A stretch of 64,000 bases of DNA from Patiria miniata (Eukaryota; Echinodermata; Asteroidea; Valvatida; Asterinidae): assembly GCF_015706575.1 (NCBI RefSeq), contig NW_024037047.1, positions 9,901,694 to 9,965,693 on the forward strand, in the 5' to 3' direction. The notes beneath the pieces were generated by a model. That model searched no databases, was not told the DNA's origin, and worked only from the letters and a program-made list of their open reading frames with translations. The position numbers and the translations under genes are program-made. Positions 1 through 11,100 of the stretch are shown one piece after another. The stretch's first letter is position 1. Each line of letters begins with the position of its first letter.

Positions 1-116
1 TTGGCAGGATCGGTGATTTCCTGGTCCCTGAAGCTCAGGTCCATCCGTTGTTTAAAAAGCTTAAACTCTTCTGCGATGTCTGTGGCACCCCAGTTCATTT
101 CTGGGAACTTGGCCAT
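1..116 (-). CDS. Retrotransposon gag-like ORF, N-terminal 38 codons (partial)
   Basis: Starts MAKFPEMNWGATDIAEEF and continues FKLFKQRMDLSF; the frame is open to the window edge. A short N-terminus of the form M-A-x-F/I-P-x-M-x-W...EFKLFKQRM is characteristic of gag-like ORFs of invertebrate LTR retroelements as I know the family. Only the first 38 residues are present, so no capsid, zinc knuckle, protease or polymerase can be judged. The start is the Met that follows the long leader. Confidence 0.6.
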   Translation of the reverse strand, partial: MAKFPEMNWGATDIAEEFKLFKQRMDLSFRDQEITDPA

Positions 117-1352
117 GATGCAGGGCTGTGGGATAGAAATCTCTGGGATACAATTCAATATGCTACAGCAAACGAAATTGTAAACAGTAGCAACTGCAAT
201 GTAGCTTAAAGGTAAGTGCTACGATTAGTGATCACAATAAATCACAACAATATAATTATTTCAATAATAATTTTGACTATTCAACAATATATTTGTCAAA
301 ACACATATTATTGTTCATATATGAAATGTCCAGAGTTCTTTTGGTGAGCAGTCCTTTCTCCAAGAATGTCCAAACACAGTTTGTCCTGCTTTTCCACAGA
401 AATGAGCGATGTACTGTCAGTTTTCCAACTTGACTTGATGTCCCGTACAGGCCTCCGTAGATATGATTGATGCACAGTTCCGGCACTGGCGGATGAATAC
501 GGCGAATGTTCACTGTGATGAGCGGGAAGCGCACAGTTCCGGCGATGATGCGGAGTGATAGGGTCAAAGGTCACACTTGACGTAAAGATGCGTGAAGCGG
601 TTCACAGGGATGTGATGTTCACGGAACTATTTGTTCATACGCACAGCTACAAGAATGTGTGCACGATAGCGAAACAATGTTTAACAATATGAAGGTGATT
701 CAAAGGTGTACATTGTTACGTGAACTGGCTGGGGAGGGGGGGGGGGCTGATGATCACTCCCGTAGATCAGACTTTTGACAAAGTTATTGTAGTGACTTGC
801 CTTGGTCACGCGATGGTGCGACGGGCTGGTCCCTGACCGGTCGACCGTGTGTATGTGTACGGGTCGAGTAAGCTCGGTCGAGTCCCGGTGCGGTCGCGTC
901 AAATCGGAGCTCGATCAGCTTTCACTCAGCTCCACGAAAAAGACGAAAAAGTCCTCTGTCGCTATGATGCCGATGGTCGACTCGGGGAGAGGGGTTTTCT
1001 CTTGTCCGTGCTGTCCACAGCACGGTATAGCGGTCCGTCTCAGCGTTGGCTCAGTGATGGCTTAGGCTTGGCTCAGTCCGGCGATGACTCCGGGCTAGGC
1101 TACGCACGCAGCTGAGTTTCAGTTACGTTGCGTGCTGTGTGCAGTGGGCTAGGCGACGGTGGGTGTGCGGCATACAGTGTGTGATGTGGTGCGCTGAATC
1201 TACGCACGCGGCGAGTACATACGGATATGTACAGTTCACACTGGCGATCACAGCGGAAACGTTGTTGTCACGGAGACAATTTCTGCTGCTCTCCGGTAGT
1301 TTTCAGTTACTCTGCTTAGTTGAGAGTGATGGGTGTTCTCTGGCCTTTTTCA

Positions 1353-1367
1353 CCACCGCTGCCACCA
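1353..1367 (-). promoter_or_regulatory. Primer-binding-site-like sequence after LTR
   Basis: TGGTGGCAGCGGTGG on the minus strand directly follows the LTR terminal CA. TGG at the first position and a G/C-rich run of about 15 nt are typical of tRNA primer binding sites in LTR retrotransposons. The tRNA was not identified. Confidence 0.5.
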
Positions 1368-1528
1368 TGAAGTGAGATGAATCAATGAAGAACTCAGAGG
1401 AGATTATTCTCAGGTTCTGTGCCACTGCAGCTTTATTCATCAGACATAATGTAAGAGTGAGCGCGGGCGAACTGTTCACCTAATGTGCTGGCGCGCATAC
1501 AAAGTAGTGCTCATGAAGTATCACAACA
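1368..1528 (-). repeat. Putative 5' LTR with poly(A) signal
   Basis: On the minus strand this begins TGTTGTGATACTTCA and ends CTCACTTCA, so it is bounded by TG...CA. AATAAA lies about 65 nt before its 3' end. The 3' boundary is fixed by the adjacent primer-binding-site-like sequence; the 5' boundary is the best TG I could see and is less certain. At 161 bp it is short for an LTR. Confidence 0.5.
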
Positions 1529-2050
1529 GTGAGGATTTCTTAAAACTAAGATTTATGGTTGACAATTGCTATATGTGCGAATATGTGTGAATTGTTTTCG
1601 TTTTGCTGAAAGAACGCACACCTTTTTTTGTGATCCGCGGACAGAACTTTAAAATGGTGGTTGTGTTTAGAACTCCGTAACTTGAAAAGTACATGAGTGA
1701 TTCGAATGATTCTTGTACTAAAAGAAAGCTTATGAATTTGGGATTTCATATCCTAGATTTTGAAAGTGCTACACCCAGAGCTTCACTAAAACAATAGTCC
1801 CGACATATGAGTTTCGGTTTTTTCCCCTCACCCTGTAGTACAGGCTTCCCATTGAATTCAACAACTCATTGCTACTTAAAACTCACACTCAGAATCACAA
1901 TTTAACACGAGCAATGAATTACATTGGAATATTGGAATGCAATGTTGTATCAAAATACTACTTACCAATAAGAATGACAAATTTTAAATGAATGGCAGCC
2001 ATTGGTGAGGTGTAAACATGTAAACATGTAAACAACAGATGGGTGCTCAC
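1529..2050. other. Intron sequence, nothing recognised
   Basis: A/T-rich DNA between the retroelement LTR and the TSC2 exon at 2051-2190. I see no exon-like homology to the missing C-terminal part of tuberin in either direction of reading on the minus strand. Confidence 0.5.
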
Positions 2051-2190
2051 CTTGATTGTTCCCAGCTGGTATGGTTCTTTACTCTCGTTGTACACAATGG
2101 ACACAAAGTCATTACCAATGTGAAGTTTCTTGCAGTTACAAGTCGGGTCTGATTCCTTATTGGGCATCAGAGTTGCCACATGGAAAATTA
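2051..2190 (-). CDS. TSC2: TSC2 exon 35 (Rap-GAP, catalytic asparagine segment)
   Basis: Encodes [37 protein letters not shown] and YQLGTIK. 140 nt, phase 1 in, phase 0 out at GTGAGC. The Asn in HIGNDFV aligns with the family's catalytic asparagine thumb (human Asn1643). The following exons are not in the window. Confidence 0.97.
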
Positions 2191-5100
2191 CTGCAAAAAA
2201 AAATTCAAGATAAAATCAAAACCTGTTTTGAAGGTTTATTCATTACCGAGATAATTTTTAACTCATGAAATTGCCTGTTTGATCCAATGAAAATTGACAT
2301 CAGTGCAGTTAACAATGATATAATGAAGAGATCTGCAATACATTATATGTCATTCAGTATTCATCTTATTCAGATGATATTATTCATGCCTTTCAAAGAG
2401 ACGAAGTGGTAACGCAGGGTTCGACCTTAGCGGTGGTCCGCTGGCCAAATGCCAGTTGAATTGCCGGCGGACCAGCTGAAACACCTTGCCAAGTGGTCCG
2501 GCTGGCCAGCCAAAAAAATCTGCGTCGAAAAAATGCTTGTTGTATTTATTTGGTTTCTTACTTACATTCGCTATTTTTTTCAAAAGAAACCTCCGTTATT
2601 TTTACAAATTCGCTTCGCGATATGACTACTTCGCAACTCGATGTCACGGTGACTTTAATCATGTGCGTAAACCCATCTCAATGTGGCGATGACTGGTTCC
2701 CGCCGCGCCAATTTAGAAGACACGATGAAAATGCGGTAACTAGTCTGTGCACGGCTATGCGATCGATTACTCCTAGAACTATGAGGCTCCACGTAGTGGA
2801 GCCTCATAGATTAAGAACCCCGCAAAATTGTTTTCAGCACAAAACACTAATTAAGTACAAAAACGTCCATCAAAATGCAGAAATTTCCCACATAACCGCT
2901 GCACAGTTTGCCCCCAAACTCAGCACCACACCTCATGACATACATCGCTGGATTTTGTCTTTTTTTTGGCTAAAATGATGAAAAATATGCCCTTTCCGCA
3001 CTGAGCCAACCTGACACTTGAAACGTGCACGCATATGATTGAGCGATGATTTTCGGTTCGCTCGGAGCGCGCCGCAGGGGGTACGGTACAAGCACTTGTG
3101 CGCATGCGCATACTATCATTTCGCTTGTACCGTACCCCCCGCGGCGCGCTCCGAGCGAACTGAAAATCATCACTCGATCATAATTATGCGTGCACGTTTC
3201 AAGTGTCAGGTTGGCTCAGTGCGGAAAGGGCATATTTTTCATCATTTTAGCCAAAAAAAAGACAAAATCCAGCGATGTTTGTTCTGCGCATATTTTGTGA
3301 GTATGTCATGAGGTGTAGTACGGAGTTTGGGGGCAAACTGTGCAGCGGTTCTGTTGGAAATTTCTGCATTTTGATGGACGTTTTTGTACTCAATTAGTGT
3401 TTTGTGCTGAAAACAATTTTGCGGGGTTCTTAATCTATGAGGCTCCACTACGTGGAGCCTCATAGTTCTAGGAGTAGTGATCGATAGAGCTAGCATGGCT
3501 ATGCATTGTGCAGGCGCCAGGCACGTGCTCTGTCAACTGGTCGGATTTGACATCGTAAAAATGCCAAGAAAACACCGATGGAGAAAGAACATTTTTTGCA
3601 AGTTAATTTACAGAATTGATCTAGCTTGTCTGTGTATGTATTTTCTGTGTTCAACAGTTCATTTTGAGATCGCACTACTCGTATTTGGAGTGATACATGC
3701 CGTGTGTTTCCCAAAATTTTTGACCGTAAAAACGGGTCTGTCGGCCCATGGTGGGCCGCTCGCCACACACGCACGCATCACACACCTCGGAGTTTCGGCC
3801 AGCTCCCCGCGTCTTGACTAGCGTTGTGCATATGGTGCGAACGACCTGAATTTTCCATTATTTTTTGAAATTATCGAACGTCAATATATTGACAATAATT
3901 AAAGGTACGTTTTATTCACTTTTTGTTGCCATTTCGTGTATAGCTTTCGTAGTGCAATGAAACTAGTTCAGGCTAAAACTTCGCATATAATTGAATACCC
4001 CATTCAATCTGCATAAAAAATTGGCAAAAAAAAAGAAGAATTTCCGACCGACCGACCCTATTTTTGAAAGGCATGTAATCGGAAGCAGAACTATTTTTTT
4101 TGGCCTAATTAAGGTAGGTTTTATTCACTTTTTGTGGCCATCTTTTTGTGTATAGCTTTCATAGTGCAATGATAATAAAATCAGGCTAAAACTTCGCATA
4201 CTGATGCCTAATTGAATACCCCATTCAAACTGCATAAAAAAAAATGGCCCAAAAAAACCCAAAAAATCCGACCGACCGACCCTATTTTTAAAAGGCATGT
4301 AATCTGAGGCAGAACTATATATTTTTTTTGCGGCTTCAGATCATGGAGGAAGAAAATAGACCTCTATTGCTCAGGTGACATGATGACATGGGTGTTGATG
4401 ACTATAGTCTTGTTATGACTTATGTGAAACTGATTAACTGGTGGGTACACGCTGTTAAGACGGACCAGACAAAACCTGGCGGACCAGTCAAAATTCTAGC
4501 CAACTGGTCCGGCTGGCCAGTCAAACAAAAAGGTAAGGGCAACCCCTGTAAAATAAGCCATACATTTGTGCCAATATTCTCAACTTTCTTAACCTGGAAT
4601 CTTGACGAGACTCACCTTGCATTATATCATCGTGCCACCAGTAAGCAAACTTGCCATCACTTCCTTGATGATCTAGACCACCGGTGTACACCTCGTTAGG
4701 AGAGACGTCTTTCAGTGATATCAACCTACCAAGACCTCGAAGGAACTCTACATAACGAGTTGATCCGTAGACATTAGATAAGATGGCTGTCTGGTCTTTT
4801 GTCTGTGGGAGAAGGAGAGAGTTGAACCATAGACATTTGATAAGATGGCTGTCTGGTCATAGTCTGTGGGAGAGGGAGGGAGTTGAACCATAGACATTGG
4901 ATTAGTCTGGTCATAGTCTGTGGGAGAGGGAGGGAGTTGAACCACAGGCATTGGATAAGATGGAGTCTGTGGGAGAGGGAGGGAATTGAACCACAGGCAT
5001 TGGATAAGATGGCTGTCTGATCATCAGTCTGTGGGAGAGGGAGGGAGTTGAACCACAGGCATTGGATAAGATGGCTGTCTGATCATCAGTCTATGGGGGA

Positions 5101-8100
5101 GGGAGGGAGTTGAACCACAGGCATTAGATAAGATGGCTGTCTGATCATTAGTCTGTGGGAGAGGGAGGGAGTTGAACCACAGGCATTGGATAAGATGGAT
5201 GTCTGGTCTTTAGTCTGTGGGATAGATATGGAGTTGAACCATAGACAATGGATAAGATGGCTGTCTGGTCTTTAGTCTGTGGGAGAGGGAGGAATTTGAA
5301 CCACAAACATTGGATAAAATAGCCTAAGCTGTCTGGTCTTTAGTCTGTGGGATAGGGATGGAGTTGAACCTTAGATATCGGATAATATGGCTGTCTGGTC
5401 ATAGTCTGTGGGAGAGGGAGTTGAACGGTAGACATTGGATAAGATGGCTGTCTGGTTTTTAGTCTGTGGGAGAGGGAGGGAGTTGAACCATAGACACTGG
5501 ATAAGTTGGCTGTCTGGTCGTGAGTCTGTCAAAGGAAGAGGACAGAGCATGCTAGGCACTATAGGGTAGGTCCAAGAAAAGGTCCCCTTTCTGTCCCATA
5601 CGTAACACCATGTTTCCTTTAATAACAAAATCATTGCAAAGACTAATAACTAACAAATTCTTATGGTTATTCTCCTGGCAGTAGAAAAAACACTGAAATC
5701 CATGAATAGATTAGAGGGTAAAACTTTTGTTACATATGGGACATAGCGTACGCAAATTCTACTTAGACAATAACTACCTACCTGGCCTGATCCTACGTAC
5801 AACACTCCTATCTTGTGTGTGTCATAGGGTGGAATTCTGTCTAGTACCTTGACTGCCCGCTGAGTCACCTGCAAATAAAATGATGAATTTTGGTTGCACA
5901 TCCGAATGTTTGAGCAAGGAGAAATTAAACACATCAGGGAGTAGTTTTGTAGAGTAAATGTCACACACATAATGATTGTTTATGACTACAATAGTGATAA
6001 TATTGGCATGAGTTGAAAGATGGATCTTCTACTCAACGAGGCGAAGCATCACCTGGCAGTTCCGATATTTCATCTTTTGTTGATCAGATTTATTAAGGTG
6101 TTGTTTTTAATACCCTACAATGAATGCTACAGGCAACACACCTGTGATAAGGGGAGAGCCATTGGTCTTTCTGTGTCATCAGAAAACATCGGCGAATAGT
6201 AGATCTGAAGAAAGATAAAACTAGGTGGAAAGAAAGATGAACAGGCATTAATTAAAAAACTGAGTCAAACGTATTACGAATTTGTAAGACTCACATGAAT
6301 AATATCATTTGATAAGAAAATCAACTCTAAATATAGACTAAACCTACTTTGAGTCCATGTTTGTGTTCTATCAGCATCAAAATAGAAATGAATAGGACTG
6401 CTGCAAACTGCTTTCAGACTGGATTGACCTTAAATCTAAACAAATTACAAAAGGTGGCTTGACACCAACACATCTTCACACAATAAAAAAACATGTTTGG
6501 GCTCATCAATTCTACAATTGAATCTGAACTTCTCTTCGTAAATTACACAAATTCTGTACATTCTTTTAGGACTCCTTGTATGTGGTTTTATTTTATTTTG
6601 TACTAATAACACCACTGAAATATCTCAAGGACATTGCTGTCATTGCCAAAGAAACATCCCAAGGGTTGTATTAACCACCACAAAACATCTCACATTAATA
6701 CAACTACATAACCTATTGAAAGAATTGCTGCAATACACACACACATTGTGTTTGGTGATTTAGTGATCTTGCTCTTTGATTCAGTGATTCAGTGATCTTG
6801 TTCAGTGATTCAGTGATCTTGTTCAGTGATTCAGTGATCTTGTTTAGTAATTTCTTGAAGAATGGAGTTGGTGTTACCTTGGACTGAGCCCCGTTCTGTT
6901 CATCACCCTTGGTCTGTTCTCAGAAGTTCTTCGTCTTCTTCCTGTATATTCCTCATTGGAAGCAGATGACACCATGGAAGCTACTGTGTGGCCTCTAGGA
7001 CGTCCCACCGAATGTAGCTCTGTTCGCTGTTGCCTTTTTAAGGCATCCACTCCAACATAAGTCTGTTTCTTGGTATCTGATGTAGCTACATGTATTTGTA
7101 ACTCCTCCCCATTGGTTTGTGGAGGTAAAGACACAGGTCTTGGTTTCTTTTGTCCTCCACGCCGTTGAGTCTGGTCTGGAGTATATGGTGAGACATCATC
7201 AGGTGGCACTAAAAACTTTGCTGATGAAGTGGCAGCAGCTGTTGATACCACTTCAGTTTGGAGCAAGTCTTTATTCATCAAGTCCACAGCATCTTGGAGT
7301 TTTGATTCACCTTCTTGATTTGTGGTTTCTTGGACGTTTACAGTGGGGTGAGCATCACTGTCTTTACATGCACTCCCAAAAGCGCTGTCCTGAAGAAGCA
7401 GTCTTTGCTCAAGTATAGACATCTCTTTGTAGGAGCTAGAGATAGGAGCTTGCTTCTGTTGGAAGCTCTTGACTACAGTCCTTGGTGATGTGCTCAACTC
7501 ATCAGGATCCTCTGTCTCTGCTTCCGCTGATCCTGTTGATGTCAAGGTCTCCATGATATTTGGACATGAGCTAGATCGTGGAAAGATTCTACGGTCGGTT
7601 GTAGGATCTTCCACTAACTCAGTGATGTTTTCCAGATCAGTGGTTGCATCTTCAATGACTGTTGCCATGTCGACACTCTGAAACCAAAGGAATTATGGTA
7701 AGATTTGAAGGTTTACGTGGTGAAGAGAGAAATAAGAGTATGTTTACAGTTGCACCATGTAACTGATCTCTCTGAGACTTTGTGAGGTTCTGATAATGGG
7801 AAAGCACAAAACTGGCAACGGATCAGCAGTGTTTGTGTAAGTTTGGTATATAATTTATTCATAACAATGAAAGCTGTTGACATTCATTCAGTGAACTACA
7901 CAATCAAAATGAGCCAACACTGCCCTGCCAAATGTTAGCAGCCAATGCTTACTGGGCCCATCACCACCCTGACTAAACAGTGAAGAGATGGATGGATTGT
8001 TTGTTGGTTGGTTTCCTGACCTGGTCTTCAGTATCTGTGTGTGCTGCAGTGTATCCTGGGAAGTAGGATATTCCATGGTGCACTTGAGGAGATTGACCTA

Positions 8101-11100
8101 GCTTGGGCTTGGAAAACTTGAAATCCTCATCACCATCTGAGAACAAAATGGGTCATGAAATGAATGAAACAAAGACAGATTTTGTCATTGCTGTCAATCA
8201 TTTAAGCTTAACAATAAACTGAGATTTGATGTCAAAACACTGTTAATGGCTCAAACAATATACATTAGAAACTCTGGCCTCTGACATTGTTAAACTTCGC
8301 AATTGATTATGCAGATTTAGAGAGACCAATCCTGGCTGATGATCAGGGTAGACATGGACAAAAATATCTAACTGAAATGAGATGAGATGATTAACAATGA
8401 AATGGAAGGAAACTATGAACACATAGGATGGTAAAATAAAAAAGCAATGAAATGGAGAGGTTCCACTTTCTCTCTCTGTGGGTTAAATGCTCTAAGCAAT
8501 AAATGTATTTCTTATCCTTTGGTACTTGGGTAAGACATGAAGAATAAGGCCAGTAAGGACTGATTAGAAAAAGAATGTTGCAACCTGATGCTACTACAGC
8601 AGTTGTGCACAAAGTCTATGGAGGATCAAGACAATTTCTAAGCGTTTCCTAACAAAATTGGAAATGTTTCTCATTGCCAGATTCAATGTCTTATCATCAT
8701 TTTTGCAATTACTGACATTCATTGAGATGATATATGAAGAAAAAAGCAGCGTCAGGTACGGTCAGCGTCTTTCCCTTGATTATTTGTTTTTCAAAGTTGA
8801 GATTTTGATTGTCACTATACAGCTCAATTCACCACTGTATCATGCAAACTTGGAAAAAGAGGTTTAGTGTCAATGATGCTCCACGAGCCTCCGTCATCTG
8901 TGATGGAGGAGATACAAATACGATATCAATGAAAATCTAATGAACTTCCCTCTAAAAAGATGGGCCACTTTGACATATTTGAAGTTGCTAACCTTTACAT
9001 ATAAGCCAATTATTTTTTGGATTAACCTTCTTTTTAAGTTACATACTAATTTGCCAACCATCCCTTACGATTTTGAATAATAGAGCTAAGGCTATTTATT
9101 TATTTCTTTATTAATTATCCACATCCAACAGCAGAAAAAACCGCCAATTACAGGATTGGGTTAAAAATATAAAAACAAATATACTCAAAAAGAATCATTA
9201 TAAAAAATATATATGTTGATAATATAAAAACAAATTAAAAACTAAAAGGAAAATATAGAAATGTCCATTGTCAGCTTATTGCCATGTATATGTACCTGTA
9301 ATGAGTGAATACTAAGACAATGGCTGAAGACGTGACATTTGGATGTGGCCTACATGTATGTTGCTCTGCAAACATGATCTTATATTTTGGCCATTTTGCG
9401 AAAGTGAAAAATGAGCATGTGGTTGCCCGTGCAAGGTGCTCCTCTAGCCATGAAAATAAGCACATTACTATGGGGTCACTTCAGCACATTGTAAATGTAC
9501 CACTACATAGCCATGTTCAAGTATAATTCTGAGTTTTGTGCCCAAGAACAGATCAAATAAACGCCGCAAAAAACGAAAGTCCACGCTCATTGGAGGGGTC
9601 GTAATTTTGAATCTGATCGTCTTATGATGATGTCATTTATATAGACCCATGGGGAATTTGTTACCTACATTTTAATACCCATTTTCTACCAAAGACTGTT
9701 AATCATCAAAGACTGATGACGGTTTATGAAAAATGATGTACATGTAGTTGTTAAAGTTGCAAAGTTAAATGATTACATGAGTGGAAATTGTTGTGTGACA
9801 ATGTTACACTGCCCCACAGTGCTTGTATGCATGGGAGCAAGCAGGCTACATGTATTTGAATGAATCATGCTTTGTCTGAGCACTGTGCAATCAGTAGGGG
9901 TAAATTACGGGCATGTGTGTTTGGTTACGCTTAGCAATTTCTGCTCGCGCAATTGTTTAAATTTGCAACTTTTTTGCAGTATTTACTATTATATTTATGA
10001 ACTGCTTAATAGAGGCAAATGCTAACCATCAGAAAAACTGCTGCCGTGGTAGATAAACGAAGGATCAACTACTATGGCAGGCCCCGAACCAAATGGCAAC
10101 GGTACCATTACTGGAGGGAAGAACTGAGTTTCATCACCAACATCATTAATGCCAGCTGACTCTCCGCTAACATGAAGGTCAGGGGTCGTAGGGGAAAGGT
10201 TGTTAGCTGAGACAATCATTAGACATGCAAAAAGGAAAAAAATCAACTACCGGTACATATGTAAACAAAGTGAAAACAGCTAGCAAAGCAACATCAACAT
10301 GCATTAAATCGGTGATCAGCAAACCTAACAAAGCACGGGACCAGTCAGATACATGTCAACTGTACACACAATCAGTATTTCTCTTACCCCACTGACATAT
10401 TTCTTGTTCACTTCATGTACTGCTCTTCGTGTAAACATTCATGCTCATGCCTTCTTTAAAATATTTCCAAATGTTTCCAGCGTTTGTCTCTTTTCCTTCA
10501 ACCCACATCATAAACAATTTTTCAAAACATTCTCATCAAAGCAGAGATGAGTTAATAAAATGGGTTGGCAACTGAAAACAAATACTATTTGAAAAATGTA
10601 CATTGTATATGGAAACTATTTGAAAAGCTTTTATGGTTAAAATGTGATTCAATTGGACTTCAGGGGACAATATGTCCGATGTTACAAATTGTGCCATTTA
10701 GTAAAACTAACCACCCAAATATTGCATAACATTTTGACAGATAATTTCTCACAAAATTGTGTTAGTATGAACAACTCACCAAAGTCAAAACAACACACAC
10801 AACACCATTAAACAAATGGGAAATTTGCGGTAACACCATGTGAATGATATCTCTTAGAGAGTTGTGTGGTTCTGAGAAGAACCAGTTGGTTTAACTCGAA
10901 GTTTTGAACAGCATGCCATGTTCATCATGAGGTGTCTCCTGATGATGAATGGAGCATACTGTTCAAAATGCTGAGGTACCGCATATCCACCATGCAATTC
11001 CACTAAGTCTCATTTAATGCCATTAAATAAAGAATAAGAGCTTAGCATGACAAAATGAAACAACACCACCACCAAATAGTGCTTAATTACCCCAAACATT

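Larger units (their letters stand above)
1..1528 (-). mobile_element. LTR retrotransposon, 5' part (Gypsy-like), runs off left edge
   Basis: Read on the minus strand the order is: a short LTR (about 1368-1528), a primer-binding-site-like stretch directly after the LTR's terminal CA, a leader of about 1.2 kb, and a gag-like ORF beginning at 116 and open to the window edge. The LTR carries AATAAA (1432-1437) near its 3' end. It lies in the TSC2 intron downstream of the last exon seen, in the same orientation as the gene. The leader contains a CpG-richer part (about 790-1350) with no ORF I trust. The 5' LTR boundary (TGTTGTGATA at about 1528) is inferred, and the second LTR and target duplication would lie outside the window. 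Solo LTR plus partial body is an alternative. Confidence 0.7.
2415..4548. mobile_element. Composite DNA-transposon-like element in TSC2 intron
   Basis: Ends are imperfect inverted repeats (CAGGGTTCGACCTTA at the left; the right end reads CAGGGGTTGCCCTTA on the other strand). Just inside both ends lie related stretches containing GGCGGACCAG and TGGTCCGGCTGGCCAG (about 2470-2515 and 4460-4525). It encloses the foldback at 2761-3496 and a tandem duplication at about 3896-4330. No transposase ORF and no flanking target duplication seen. Confidence 0.5.

Noticed and set aside
1..1400. Missing C-terminal TSC2 exons
   Set aside because: I looked on the minus strand for the expected FNFVHVIVTPLD-like and KWIARLRHIKRL-like residues and found none; the stretch is retroelement.
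2493..2978. 161-codon plus-strand ORF
   Set aside because: It spans the boundary between the CAGGG-ended element and the foldback palindrome; it has no domain and its second half is repeated in inverted form at 3242-3496.
7119..7681. Plus-strand ORFs opposite the large TSC2 exon
   Set aside because: Shadow frames of a well-supported minus-strand exon.
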